From Fibrobacterota bacterium (GTDB lineage: Bacteria > Fibrobacterota > Fibrobacteria > UBA11236), in contig JAQBPO010000043.1 of assembly GCA_028287465.1 (NCBI GenBank), positions 45,645 to 109,644 of the forward strand: a stretch of DNA of 64,000 nt, written 5' to 3'. The notes beneath the pieces are model-generated. The model was given only the letters and a program-made list of their open reading frames with translations, was not told where the DNA came from and made no database searches. Position numbers and translations under genes: made by a program. How positions within the stretch are numbered: the stretch's first letter is position 1; each line of letters begins with the position of its first letter. This document shows positions 35,868 through 44,354 of this stretch, piece after piece.

Positions 35868-38597
35868 ATGACCCGGACAAAGATGCTTTCGAAATACGCC
35901 TTGGGCGCCTGCCTCCTGCTTTCCATCGCCGGCTGCGCAGGGAAGAAAGGACGGGAAGGGACCGCATCCTCCGCGGGCGGCAAGACGACCTTTCCCATCC
36001 GGTATCCCGGAAGCGAATTCCTGATCGACTACGAAAAGTACGGGGAGTTCAGGGGCGCGGGCACGACCGAATTCCAGTATGTGATCAAGGACCACCCTGG
36101 GCTGATCAAGGCTTCCGGGGAAGGCGTCTATCCGAACATCGATTGGGTCAAGCGCGATCCGCTCTGGGAAAAGGCCGACGTCAAGCCGGCCCACCTCAGC
36201 CACTGGAAGGAAGAGAAGGATCCGGCACGGAAATTCTTCATGTGGACCCAGGCCTGGGAGGAATGGGGCGTCCGCCAGTTCTTTACGGCCGTCACCCTGA
36301 ATGAAAACGGCCATACCCTGCAGGCGCTCAAGGCCTTCCATGCCACCATCGTGCATTTCCCCAAGTCCGCCAGCTATAGCCAGGACGGCAAGTACGTATG
36401 GTACGTCGCGCCGGCAGCCCGCCAGCAGATCGAAATCATCCTGGCCAAGAATCCGGCCTTGGGGCTCCGTTTCGATGGATTCGATTTCGACGTCCAGAAC
36501 GGCGACGATACCGACCTGCGCAACGACATCATCAAGGTGAGCCCCGGGAAATTCACCGGAGAATGGGTCGCCAAGCAGAATCCCGAGGGTTATCCGGCCG
36601 AGGATTATATCGTGGAAACGCGCGATCCCGAAACGCGCAAGATCCCCCTGACCCTGGAAGCGCCGGGCGAGGGCATCTTCATCGACTACGGGAAATACGG
36701 CGTCTTCGAAGGCTTGGGCACCGCCGGGTACAAGTACGTGATCAAGGATTCCGCCGGCCTGGCGAAAGCGGTAGGGGAGGGCATTTGGCCCAATACCACA
36801 GGCGTCAGGCAAAATCCCCTCTGGAACATCATGGAGGAAAGCGGTTGGATGAAGAACTCCCATTGGGAGAACGTCGATTTCAAGGCGCCCACCCCCATGT
36901 ACTTCAGCTGGGCCACCGCGGGCGAGGACCCGGGCCGCAAGCTGTTCTATACCGCCGAGGCGCTCAAGTACGCGGGCATGATCCAGAACGACATGACCCT
37001 CATCGCCCACGCCATCAAGGCCTACCATGCCATCATGATCCATTTCCCCGGCACGGTGATGTACGCCCCGGAAAAGGCCTACCTGTGGTACGTGGCCAAC
37101 GCGGCCCAGTCGAAAATCCTGTACCTGCTCGAGAAGTACCCCGCCCTGAAGGCGGAATACAAGGACGCCTTCGTCTTCGTCGAGAACGAATACGATATCA
37201 AGCCGGAGAACGACCGGGTCATCTGCAACCCCGGCCGCTTCGTGAAGGTCGTTCCCAAGAAGGAAGAGAAAGCGGCCAAGGGCAAGAAGGGCAAGGCCGC
37301 CAAGGCCGAGGCCCCCGAGGCGAGACCGGCCCAGGTGGCCCAGCGGGGCAAGGGCGAGGTGCAGCTCCGCAAGTTCGCCAACGGGCATTGGCAGATGTTC
37401 GTCAAAGACGAACCATTCACCATACAGGCGGTCCTGTATGAACCCACCACCATCGGCGATTCGCCCCACGACTTCACCCTGCGCAACTGGCAGCAAGTGG
37501 ACGTGAACAAGAACGGCAAGGCGGACGGTCCCTACGACACCTGGATCGACAAGAACAGGAACGACAGGCAGGACGCGGACGAGCCGGCCGTGGGCGACTT
37601 CCAGATGATGAAGGAGATGGGCGTGAACGCCATCCGCTTCTACCATATGCCCAAGAACAAGATCGAATACGACAAGGAGGGCATGAACAAGGAGCTGCTC
37701 CGCGACATGTACAAGTCCTACGGTATCCGGGCGATCATCGGAGATCTGCTCGGCGCCTATACCGTCGGTTCCGGCGCGGACTATGCCGTGGGCACGGACT
37801 ACCGGGACCCGCAGCAATGCGCCAACATGAAGAACATCATCCGGGACCTGGTCATGGACAATAAGGATGAGCCGTATGTCCTGATGTGGCTGCTTGGCAA
37901 CGAGAACAACATGAACAACCAGTACGGCGGGGTGAACGCGACCAAGACCCTCGCGGGCGTCTATCCCGAGGCCTACGGGCGTTTCCTGAACGATGTGGCG
38001 AAGATGATCCACGAAATCGATCCCAACCATCCGGTTGGAATCGCCAATCTGGAATCCCAGCTGATCGAGACCTACGAGAAATGGGCGCCGGAGATCGACG
38101 TCCTGGGCATCAACTCCTACCGTGGGCCGGAAGGCTTCGGCAACCTGTTCAACTACGCCCACCTTCGCTTCGACCGCCCCGTGGTCATCACGGAGTACGG
38201 TTCGGACGTCCTTTCCGTCGGAAAGGACGCGGTGAAGGAGGATGAGAAGAGCCAGGCGGAGTACCACCGGAACGCCTGGGAGAACATCGTCTACAATTCC
38301 GCCTTCAACGGGGGCGCGGGCAACGCCATCGGCGGCATGATCTTCGAATGGGTCGACGAATGGTGGAAGAGCAACAAGGGCCCCAAGGAGATCCACCAGT
38401 ACACCAAGGACAGCCCGATGCCGTTCCAGGACGGATGGTCCTCCGAGGAATGGCTCGGCCTCAACGGCCAGGGTCTCGGCCGCCACAGCCCGTTCCTCAG
38501 GCAGCCCCGGGAGGTCTGTTCGTACTACAAGAAGGCATGGAACCGGTCCGATGCCAAGGAAGCCAAGGCCTTGGCATCCGGGAGAAAGAAGAAATGA
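35868..38597 (+). CDS. Lipoprotein with duplicated unknown domain and GH2-like catalytic barrel
   Basis: A 909-residue lipoprotein (lipobox SIAGC, Cys23). Residues about 48-245 and 266-458 are two copies of the same domain: each begins with FIDY/LIDY-x-KYG, has YVIKD, then GEG-x-x-PN, a HFP segment and a final NPGRF or SPGKF. I know no family for it. A charged Lys/Ala linker follows, then a (βα)8 barrel of clan A type (about 505-860) with the acid/base Glu679 in LLGNENN and the nucleophile Glu776 in VVITEYGSDV, as in GH2. The barrel holds an insertion with two DxNxNxxxD loops (from Asp545) like EF-hand or dockerin calcium sites. ATG 35868 has GAGG upstream; GTG 35862 is possible. Likely a β-glucan-acting hydrolase or transglycosidase. 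Confidence 0.85.
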   Translation: MTRTKMLSKYALGACLLLSIAGCAGKKGREGTASSAGGKTTFPIRYPGSEFLIDYEKYGEFRGAGTTEFQYVIKDHPGLIKASGEGVYPNIDWVKRDPLWEKADVKPAHLSHWKEEKDPARKFFMWTQAWEEWGVRQFFTAVTLNENGHTLQALKAFHATIVHFPKSASYSQDGKYVWYVAPAARQQIEIILAKNPALGLRFDGFDFDVQNGDDTDLRNDIIKVSPGKFTGEWVAKQNPEGYPAEDYIVETRDPETRKIPLTLEAPGEGIFIDYGKYGVFEGLGTAGYKYVIKDSAGLAKAVGEGIWPNTTGVRQNPLWNIMEESGWMKNSHWENVDFKAPTPMYFSWATAGEDPGRKLFYTAEALKYAGMIQNDMTLIAHAIKAYHAIMIHFPGTVMYAPEKAYLWYVANAAQSKILYLLEKYPALKAEYKDAFVFVENEYDIKPENDRVICNPGRFVKVVPKKEEKAAKGKKGKAAKAEAPEARPAQVAQRGKGEVQLRKFANGHWQMFVKDEPFTIQAVLYEPTTIGDSPHDFTLRNWQQVDVNKNGKADGPYDTWIDKNRNDRQDADEPAVGDFQMMKEMGVNAIRFYHMPKNKIEYDKEGMNKELLRDMYKSYGIRAIIGDLLGAYTVGSGADYAVGTDYRDPQQCANMKNIIRDLVMDNKDEPYVLMWLLGNENNMNNQYGGVNATKTLAGVYPEAYGRFLNDVAKMIHEIDPNHPVGIANLESQLIETYEKWAPEIDVLGINSYRGPEGFGNLFNYAHLRFDRPVVITEYGSDVLSVGKDAVKEDEKSQAEYHRNAWENIVYNSAFNGGAGNAIGGMIFEWVDEWWKSNKGPKEIHQYTKDSPMPFQDGWSSEEWLGLNGQGLGRHSPFLRQPREVCSYYKKAWNRSDAKEAKALASGRKKK

Positions 38598-41500
38598 ACC
38601 CGAGTCCCGCCGCGTCCCGGACGCAGAACCCATCCGCCGATGCCGAATCCCTCCAGATCAATGGCGAGTTCACCCTGATCGACGGCGAGAACTTCTATTG
38701 CATCCGGAATTACGATGCCATGGATCCGTTCTTCATGACCATCGTCAGCGACAGCGATCATTGGCTTTTCGTGTCCAGCAACGGATGCCTGACCGCGGGC
38801 CGGAAGAATTCCCAGCATTCCCTGTTCCCCTATTACACCGAAGACAAGATCCACGACATGGCCGAGGTCACGGGACCCAAGACCATCTGCCGGGTCGAGC
38901 GGGAAGGCGGAACCGTCCTCTGGGAACCCTTCAGCGATCGTTATCGCGGCATCCACCGCATCAAGCGGAACCTGTACAAGAGCGAATTCGGGAACAAGGT
39001 GCAGTTCGAGGAGATCAACCTGGATCTGGGCCTCTCCTTCCGCTATATGTGGAAGTTCTCCGACGAGTTCGGTTTCATCCGCGAATCACGGCTGGAAAAC
39101 GTCTCGCGCCGGATCCTCAAGGTCGAGGTGGTGGACGGCATCCAGAACCTGCTTCCTTCGGGAGTCCACCCGGACTTCCAGCTGATGTTCAGCGGACTCG
39201 GCGATGCCTATAAGAAGAGCGAGCTCGAGACCGGTTCAAACCTGGGCATTTTCAGCTTCAGCTCCGTTCCCGGGGACAAGGCCGAGCCCATGGAGTCGCT
39301 CCGCGCCAATACCTGCTTCGGCCTGGCCCCGGCCAATGCCGTCATCCTCATTTCTTCCAGGCAATTGAACGCCTTCCGGTCCGGGCATAGTCCCAAGCCG
39401 GAAACGGACCTCCGCGGCGCCCGCGGCGCTTATTTCATCAATGCTTCCTTCCACCTGGAACCCGAGTCCCGGGAAAAGTGGAGCCTGGTCGCGGACGTGG
39501 ACAAGGGCGCCTCCGACGTGGTGAACCTGATGCAGACCCTCTCCCGGGGAAACCTGGACGCTAAGCTGGAAGCCGATGTCCGTAAGGGCACGGCGCGGCT
39601 CAAGCGGATCGTGGGTTCCGCCGACGGTTTGCAGGCCACCGGGGACATCCTGGGCGCCAACCACCATTTCGCCAACTGCCTGTTCAATGTCATGCGCGGC
39701 GGCATCTTCCAGGAAGGCTATGCCATCGACCGGCAGGACCTGCTGGCCGCCATCCGGAAATTCAACAAGAACGTCTATGCCTCGCATTCGGCATGGCTGG
39801 AGAAGCTTCCGGAGACCCTCGCGCTTTCCGAACTTGAGCGCAAGGTTGCCGGTGCGCTGGATCCCCATCTTGAGCGCATCGTCAAGGAATACCTGCCCCT
39901 TTCCTTCTCCCGCCGGCACGGCGACCCGAGCCGGCCCTGGAACATCTTCTCCATCGATCTCAAGGACGCGGACGGCAAGCGGATCCTGGCCTACCAGGGC
40001 AACTGGCGCGATATCTTCCAGAACTGGGAGGCGCTCAGCCTATCCTTTCCCGAGTACGCGGAAAGCTTCATCTGCAAGTTCCTGAACACCACCACGGCGG
40101 ACGGGTACAATCCCTATCGCATCGGCAAGTCCGGTTTCGATTGGGAAAAACCCCATCCCAACGAGCCCTGGGCCCATATCGGCTATTGGGGCGATCACCA
40201 GCTCATCTACCTGCTCCGCCTGATGGAATGGTCAGGCAAGTTCAATCCCGGCCGTCTGGAAGGTTTCCTGCGCAAGGAATTCTTCGTCTACGCGGACGTG
40301 CCCTATGATATCCTGCCCTACGAGGACCTGGTAAGGGATCCGAAGCATACCATCGAATACAGCAAGTCCCGCGAACGGAAGGTCGATGAGCGCGTAAGCG
40401 AACTGGGCATGGACGGGCAGTACGTCCGCAACGGCCAGGGGAACATCCATGCCGTCAACCTGGCCGAGAAGCTGCTGGTGCCTTTGCTCGCCAAGGTTTC
40501 CAATTTCATCCCGGGCGCGGGCATCTGGCTCAATACCCAGCGGCCGGAATGGAACGACGCCAACAACGCCCTGGCGGGCTTCGGACTGTCCATGGTCACC
40601 CTTTATCATGCCCGGCGATACGCCGCCTTTTTCAAGGACCTGCTGGAAAAATCGCCTAAAGGATCCATCGCCCTGTCCGAGGAAGTGGCCATTTGGCTGC
40701 AGCGGACCGTGGCGGCCATGGAAGCCTTCGGCAAGGACTACTTCGAGGGATCAGGTTCCCCGGAAACCCGCGGACTGGTGGAGCCGCTCGGCAAGGCCGC
40801 GGCCGACTACCGCAAAGGCCTGTACGGGAAATCGCTTTCCGGGGTCAAGACGGAACTCGCCATGGAAACCCTGACGCGCTTCCTGGATCTCACCCTGGCC
40901 TATGCGGACAAGGCCGTGAAGGCCAATAAACGGAACGACGGCCTGTACCATTCCTACAATGTCTTCAATCCCGAAAACATGGAAGTCCGGACCCTTTACG
41001 AAATGCTGGAAGGCCAGGTCGCGGTATTGTCCTCGGGTGCGTTGGACCTGCGCGAAGCCATTTCCGTGCTCGAGGCGTTGAGGGCCAGCCGCATGTACCG
41101 CCAGGATCAGCATTCCTACATCCTGTATCCGGACAAGGATCTGCCCCGCTTCGTCGATAAGAACAACCTTCCCTTCGAATCCCTCGGACAACACCCCCTG
41201 TTCCAGAAACTGATCGCCGACGGCCGGACTTCCCTGGTGGAAATGGACGTCAAGGGCGACCTGCATTTCAACGGGGACCTCAAGAACGCCAATGATTTGA
41301 AGGCGGTCCTGGCCCGGCTCGCTTCGGACGGTTACGCCCATCTCGTCGGGAAGGAAAAAGACGCTATCGTCGCCCTGTTCGAGAAGGTGTTCGATCACCA
41401 ATCCTTCACCGGCCGCTCGGGAACCTTCTTCGGATACGAGGGCCTGGGTTCCATCTACTGGCACATGATCAGCAAGCTCCTGCTGGCCGTGCAGGAGAAT

Positions 41501-42055
41501 TACTTCGCCGCCATCGATGCCGGAAAGGCCGAAGAGGCGCAACGCCTCCGCGAAATCTATTACGATGTCCGCTCCGGGATCAGCTTCAACAAGTCGCCCG
41601 ACGTCTACGGCGCTTTCCCCGCCGATCCGTATTCGCATACGCCCGCCGGCGCCGGGGCCAAACAGCCCGGCATGACCGGTCAGGTCAAGGAGGAGGTCAT
41701 CACCCGCCTCGGCGAGCTCGGGGTGCGCATGCGGGACGGAAAGATCGGCTTCCAGCCGGTCCTCCTGAGGAAATGCGAATTCCTCGACGAGCCCGCCGAA
41801 TTCGAATTCGTGAACGTATCGGGCGAATTCGAGAAGCTCCTCCTCCCACCCGGATCGCTCGGGTTCACCCTTTGCCAGGTGCCGGTGGTCTACCATCTCT
41901 CCGATAAGCCCCAATTGAAAATCACCTTCCGGGACGGGACGGCGCCGACCGGCGTAGCCCTCGAATTGAACCGGGAGACCTGCCGCGAGATCTATACCCG
42001 CACGGGTAAAGTCCTGAAAATCGAAGTCTCCGTCCCAAGGAATACCGTCGTATGA
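38594..42055 (+). CDS. GH149/GH161-like β-1,3-glucan phosphorylase candidate
   Basis: A 1153-residue protein without signal peptide, hence cytoplasmic. Its length, an N-terminal β-sandwich followed by a large helical toroid, and motifs such as YQGNWRDIFQNWEAL (Asp473), HIGYWGDHQLIYLL and RPEWNDANNALAGFG resemble the GH94-related phosphorylases, especially GH149 and GH161, which split β-1,3-gluco-oligosaccharides with phosphate to give glucose 1-phosphate. The WND at 653-655 recalls the motif bearing the catalytic Asp in GH94. Family membership is from memory of sequence features, not a search. The start overlaps the preceding stop (ATGA), and its stop overlaps the transporter start, so the last three genes are tightly coupled. 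Confidence 0.75.
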   Translation: MNPSPAASRTQNPSADAESLQINGEFTLIDGENFYCIRNYDAMDPFFMTIVSDSDHWLFVSSNGCLTAGRKNSQHSLFPYYTEDKIHDMAEVTGPKTICRVEREGGTVLWEPFSDRYRGIHRIKRNLYKSEFGNKVQFEEINLDLGLSFRYMWKFSDEFGFIRESRLENVSRRILKVEVVDGIQNLLPSGVHPDFQLMFSGLGDAYKKSELETGSNLGIFSFSSVPGDKAEPMESLRANTCFGLAPANAVILISSRQLNAFRSGHSPKPETDLRGARGAYFINASFHLEPESREKWSLVADVDKGASDVVNLMQTLSRGNLDAKLEADVRKGTARLKRIVGSADGLQATGDILGANHHFANCLFNVMRGGIFQEGYAIDRQDLLAAIRKFNKNVYASHSAWLEKLPETLALSELERKVAGALDPHLERIVKEYLPLSFSRRHGDPSRPWNIFSIDLKDADGKRILAYQGNWRDIFQNWEALSLSFPEYAESFICKFLNTTTADGYNPYRIGKSGFDWEKPHPNEPWAHIGYWGDHQLIYLLRLMEWSGKFNPGRLEGFLRKEFFVYADVPYDILPYEDLVRDPKHTIEYSKSRERKVDERVSELGMDGQYVRNGQGNIHAVNLAEKLLVPLLAKVSNFIPGAGIWLNTQRPEWNDANNALAGFGLSMVTLYHARRYAAFFKDLLEKSPKGSIALSEEVAIWLQRTVAAMEAFGKDYFEGSGSPETRGLVEPLGKAAADYRKGLYGKSLSGVKTELAMETLTRFLDLTLAYADKAVKANKRNDGLYHSYNVFNPENMEVRTLYEMLEGQVAVLSSGALDLREAISVLEALRASRMYRQDQHSYILYPDKDLPRFVDKNNLPFESLGQHPLFQKLIADGRTSLVEMDVKGDLHFNGDLKNANDLKAVLARLASDGYAHLVGKEKDAIVALFEKVFDHQSFTGRSGTFFGYEGLGSIYWHMISKLLLAVQENYFAAIDAGKAEEAQRLREIYYDVRSGISFNKSPDVYGAFPADPYSHTPAGAGAKQPGMTGQVKEEVITRLGELGVRMRDGKIGFQPVLLRKCEFLDEPAEFEFVNVSGEFEKLLLPPGSLGFTLCQVPVVYHLSDKPQLKITFRDGTAPTGVALELNRETCREIYTRTGKVLKIEVSVPRNTVV

Positions 42056-43542
42056 ATACCGATACCAAATCAACGGCCGAGCTTGACGCGATCGCCGTGA
42101 AGGCCGCGGCCAAGGAATACGCGACCGGAAACCGCCTCCCCATGGGCCAGAAGATCGCCTATGGCATAGGGCAGCTGGGCAATTCCATGTTCCCCGCCGC
42201 CTTGGGCGTGTTCATGGTGGTGCTGGTCCAGGGTTTGGGCATGCCCCCCGTTCTCTGGGGCATCGTCTTCTTCCTGCCGCGCGTCTGGGACGCCATCATC
42301 GATCCCATCATGGGGTTCATCACCGACAATTACCGGTCGCGCTGGGGCCGCCGCAAGCCTTTCATCCTTTTCGGAGCGGTCATGTCCGGCGTCAGCTTCG
42401 TGGCGATGTGGCAACTGCATCCCGAGAACGGCGTGATGTACAATTTCTGGTACTTCACCGTGCTGTCCCTGGTCTTCTACACCGGCCTCACCATCTTCGG
42501 GGCGCCCTACGTGGCCATGGGCTACGAGATGAGCACGGACTTCCACGAGCGCACGCGCCTGATGGCCGTCTCCCAGTGGATCGGCCAGTGGGCCTGGGTC
42601 ATCTGCCCCTGGTTCTGGGTCCTCATCTACGATCCGAAACTCTTCCCGGCCCCTGACGCGGCCGCCCGCAGCCTGGCGCTCTGGGTGGGACTGGGCTGCA
42701 TGGTTTTCGCCTTGGTTCCCGGCCTGTTCGTGGACAGCCCTTCCAGCCTGGACGATCCGAGCCTGAAAAAGCTCGACCGCGCCAACTTCAAGGAGAACAT
42801 CGGCAACCTGCTCCAAGGCTTCAAGGATTCTTTCGCCAACAAGCCCTTCCGCAAGCTATGCATGGCCACCTTCCTCGTCTTCAACACCTTCAACTGCATC
42901 GCCGCCTTCTCCTTCTTCATCATCGTCCACCATATGTTCCACGGAGACCCCGGCGCCGCCGGAAAATGGCCCGCCTGGAACGGTTCCATCGGCGCGCTCT
43001 GCACCTGCTTCCTGGTCATCCCGGCCATCACCATGCTGTCCCGCAAGATCGGCAAGAAGAACTCCTTCATCATCTCCCAGGCCATCTCCATCATCGGCTA
43101 CGGCCTTTTCTGGTGGTGCTTCATTCCGGGCAAACCCGCCCTGATGTTCATCCCCCTGCCGTTCTTCGCCTTCGGCATCGGCGGACTGTTCACCTTGATG
43201 ATGTCCATGACCGCCGACGTCTGCGACCTGGACGAACTGAACACCGGCGCCCGCCGGGAAGGCACTTTCGGGGCCATCTACTGGTGGATGGTTAAGTTCG
43301 GACTCGCCTTCGCCGGCCTGTTCAGCGGCGTGGTGATGAACCTCGTCCATTTCGACGCCAATGCCTCGGTGCAGGCCCCGGGCGCGATCACGGGAATCCG
43401 CATCGCCTATACGGTTTTGCCCATCCTCGGCACCCTGCTGGCCATCGCGATCATGTGGAACTATGACCTTTCCGAGGAGAAGTCCAAGGAGGTCCGCATG
43501 AAAATCGAAGAGCGGCGCCGTCTGGCCACCGCCAAAGCCTGA
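42052..43542 (+). CDS. GPH-family sugar:cation symporter
   Basis: A 496-residue inner-membrane carrier with 12 predicted helices, related to the melibiose carrier MelB and the XynB/LacS group (glycoside-pentoside-hexuronide family). Hallmarks include the N-terminal KIAYGIGQLGNSMF, the helix-2 region VWDAIIDPIMGFITDNYRSRWGRRKPF with its cation-binding aspartates, and AMGYEMSTDFHERTRL. It would bring gluco-oligosaccharides from the periplasm into the cytoplasm, where the phosphorylase encoded just upstream (four-base overlap) can use them. It is the last gene of the locus and is followed by an ilvN remnant and a terminator. Confidence 0.92.
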   Translation: MNTDTKSTAELDAIAVKAAAKEYATGNRLPMGQKIAYGIGQLGNSMFPAALGVFMVVLVQGLGMPPVLWGIVFFLPRVWDAIIDPIMGFITDNYRSRWGRRKPFILFGAVMSGVSFVAMWQLHPENGVMYNFWYFTVLSLVFYTGLTIFGAPYVAMGYEMSTDFHERTRLMAVSQWIGQWAWVICPWFWVLIYDPKLFPAPDAAARSLALWVGLGCMVFALVPGLFVDSPSSLDDPSLKKLDRANFKENIGNLLQGFKDSFANKPFRKLCMATFLVFNTFNCIAAFSFFIIVHHMFHGDPGAAGKWPAWNGSIGALCTCFLVIPAITMLSRKIGKKNSFIISQAISIIGYGLFWWCFIPGKPALMFIPLPFFAFGIGGLFTLMMSMTADVCDLDELNTGARREGTFGAIYWWMVKFGLAFAGLFSGVVMNLVHFDANASVQAPGAITGIRIAYTVLPILGTLLAIAIMWNYDLSEEKSKEVRMKIEERRRLATAKA

Positions 43543-43572
43543 CGCGCATCCGCCATCAATCCCGGAAAGCTC

Positions 43573-43617
43573 CGCACCGGGAAAATCATCATGGCCCGCG
43601 GGAGCGCGGATACCTAG
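43573..43617 (+). pseudogene. ilvN: Remnant of an ilvN 3' end
   Basis: These 45 bases encode RTGKIIMARGSADT followed by a stop, identical in all 14 residues to the end of the intact IlvN (29884-29928). The DNA matches at 37 of 45 positions; nearly all differences are synonymous and the stop is TAG instead of TGA. Homology fades upstream, and no other part of ilvN is present. The fragment therefore derives from a related but different ilvN copy. It marks the far end of the glucan locus, whose near end is the intact ilvN. Confidence 0.85.
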
Positions 43618-43644
43618 ATGCCGTTTTGGCGTGGCCTGAATGGA

Positions 43645-43676
43645 AAAGCACCTGGGTGGAAGCCCGGGTGCTTTTT
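43645..43676 (+). terminator. Intrinsic terminator ending the glucan locus
   Basis: The stem AAAGCACCTGGG (43645-43656) pairs with CCCGGGTGCTTT (43663-43674), with one G-T pair and a six-base loop, and runs into TTTTT. It lies 27 bases after the ilvN remnant and may be the original ilvN-type terminator carried along with it. Confidence 0.85.
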
Positions 43677-43745
43677 GTTTGGGCCTGATTTTCGAAGGCG
43701 GGAAGGGCGATGGCCTGGCCTTCTGTAGGCGCAGTCCTTCGGTAT

Positions 43746-44243
43746 CTAGACCCGGAACTCGGCTCCGGCGGTGGTGAAGAGGATCCAGCGCGGCGGTTTC
43801 TGCTCTTGGGAGGCGGGGAATTGCACGCTCACGGAAAGACCCAGGCCGAAGAGGATTTCGCAAGGCGGATCCACCGTGAAGGTGTTGGACCGATCCAGGA
43901 CGCGCGCATGGTCCCCCGCGAGGCGGAGATTGTCATAGGCCTTGATGAGGCGGGGCCCGTCGTAGATGTGGACGGCATTGATGGGCGAGCGCGAGGTATT
44001 GTGGAAGAAGATGCTGACCTTGGTGAGCTTGGGCCGGCCGCCGTCCAGGAAGTTGGGCACGGACAGGGGGATATGGAACCAGTTGGTGGTGTCTTCCTTG
44101 CCCCAAAAGGTTGTTCCCCAGCCTTTGCGGGAGACCTCGTCGATGTTTTCCGGGTATTCGGGATTGACGATATTCCCATGGACGCAGACCGTTGCCTTGG
44201 GCGTCATGGTTTTGGCGGCGGAATTCGTGCTCGAGAGCTTCAT
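43746..44243 (-). CDS. Conserved hypothetical protein (resembles DUF6623)
   Basis: A 165-residue β-rich protein without a signal peptide. The pattern CVHGNIVNPEYPENI, RKGWGTTFWG, NWFHIPLSVP, HIYDGPRLI and LAGDH followed by a C-terminal LGLSVSVQF recalls a family of unknown function (I believe DUF6623) found scattered in bacteria. No catalytic residues can be named. It probably forms a β-sandwich. It points towards the glucan locus and is divergent from the ABC exporter gene; an AT-rich TAAAAT stretch just ahead of its start could be part of its promoter. Confidence 0.8.
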   Translation of the reverse strand: MKLSSTNSAAKTMTPKATVCVHGNIVNPEYPENIDEVSRKGWGTTFWGKEDTTNWFHIPLSVPNFLDGGRPKLTKVSIFFHNTSRSPINAVHIYDGPRLIKAYDNLRLAGDHARVLDRSNTFTVDPPCEILFGLGLSVSVQFPASQEQKPPRWILFTTAGAEFRV

Positions 44244-44354
44244 ATGGTTTTATTTTAGCATTTTCGGCCGTCCCGGGAAAGAAGAATTGGCAAGTTTCAC
44301 CCCTCCGGTCTAACTTTCAACCACGCGGCCCCACCCCCGCGGGAAGCGGCGCGA

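Noticed and set aside
35856..38633. Long minus-strand frame opposite the GH2-like lipoprotein
   Set aside because: Same third-position effect; no motif, no signal sequence, and the plus strand carries clear catalytic sequences.
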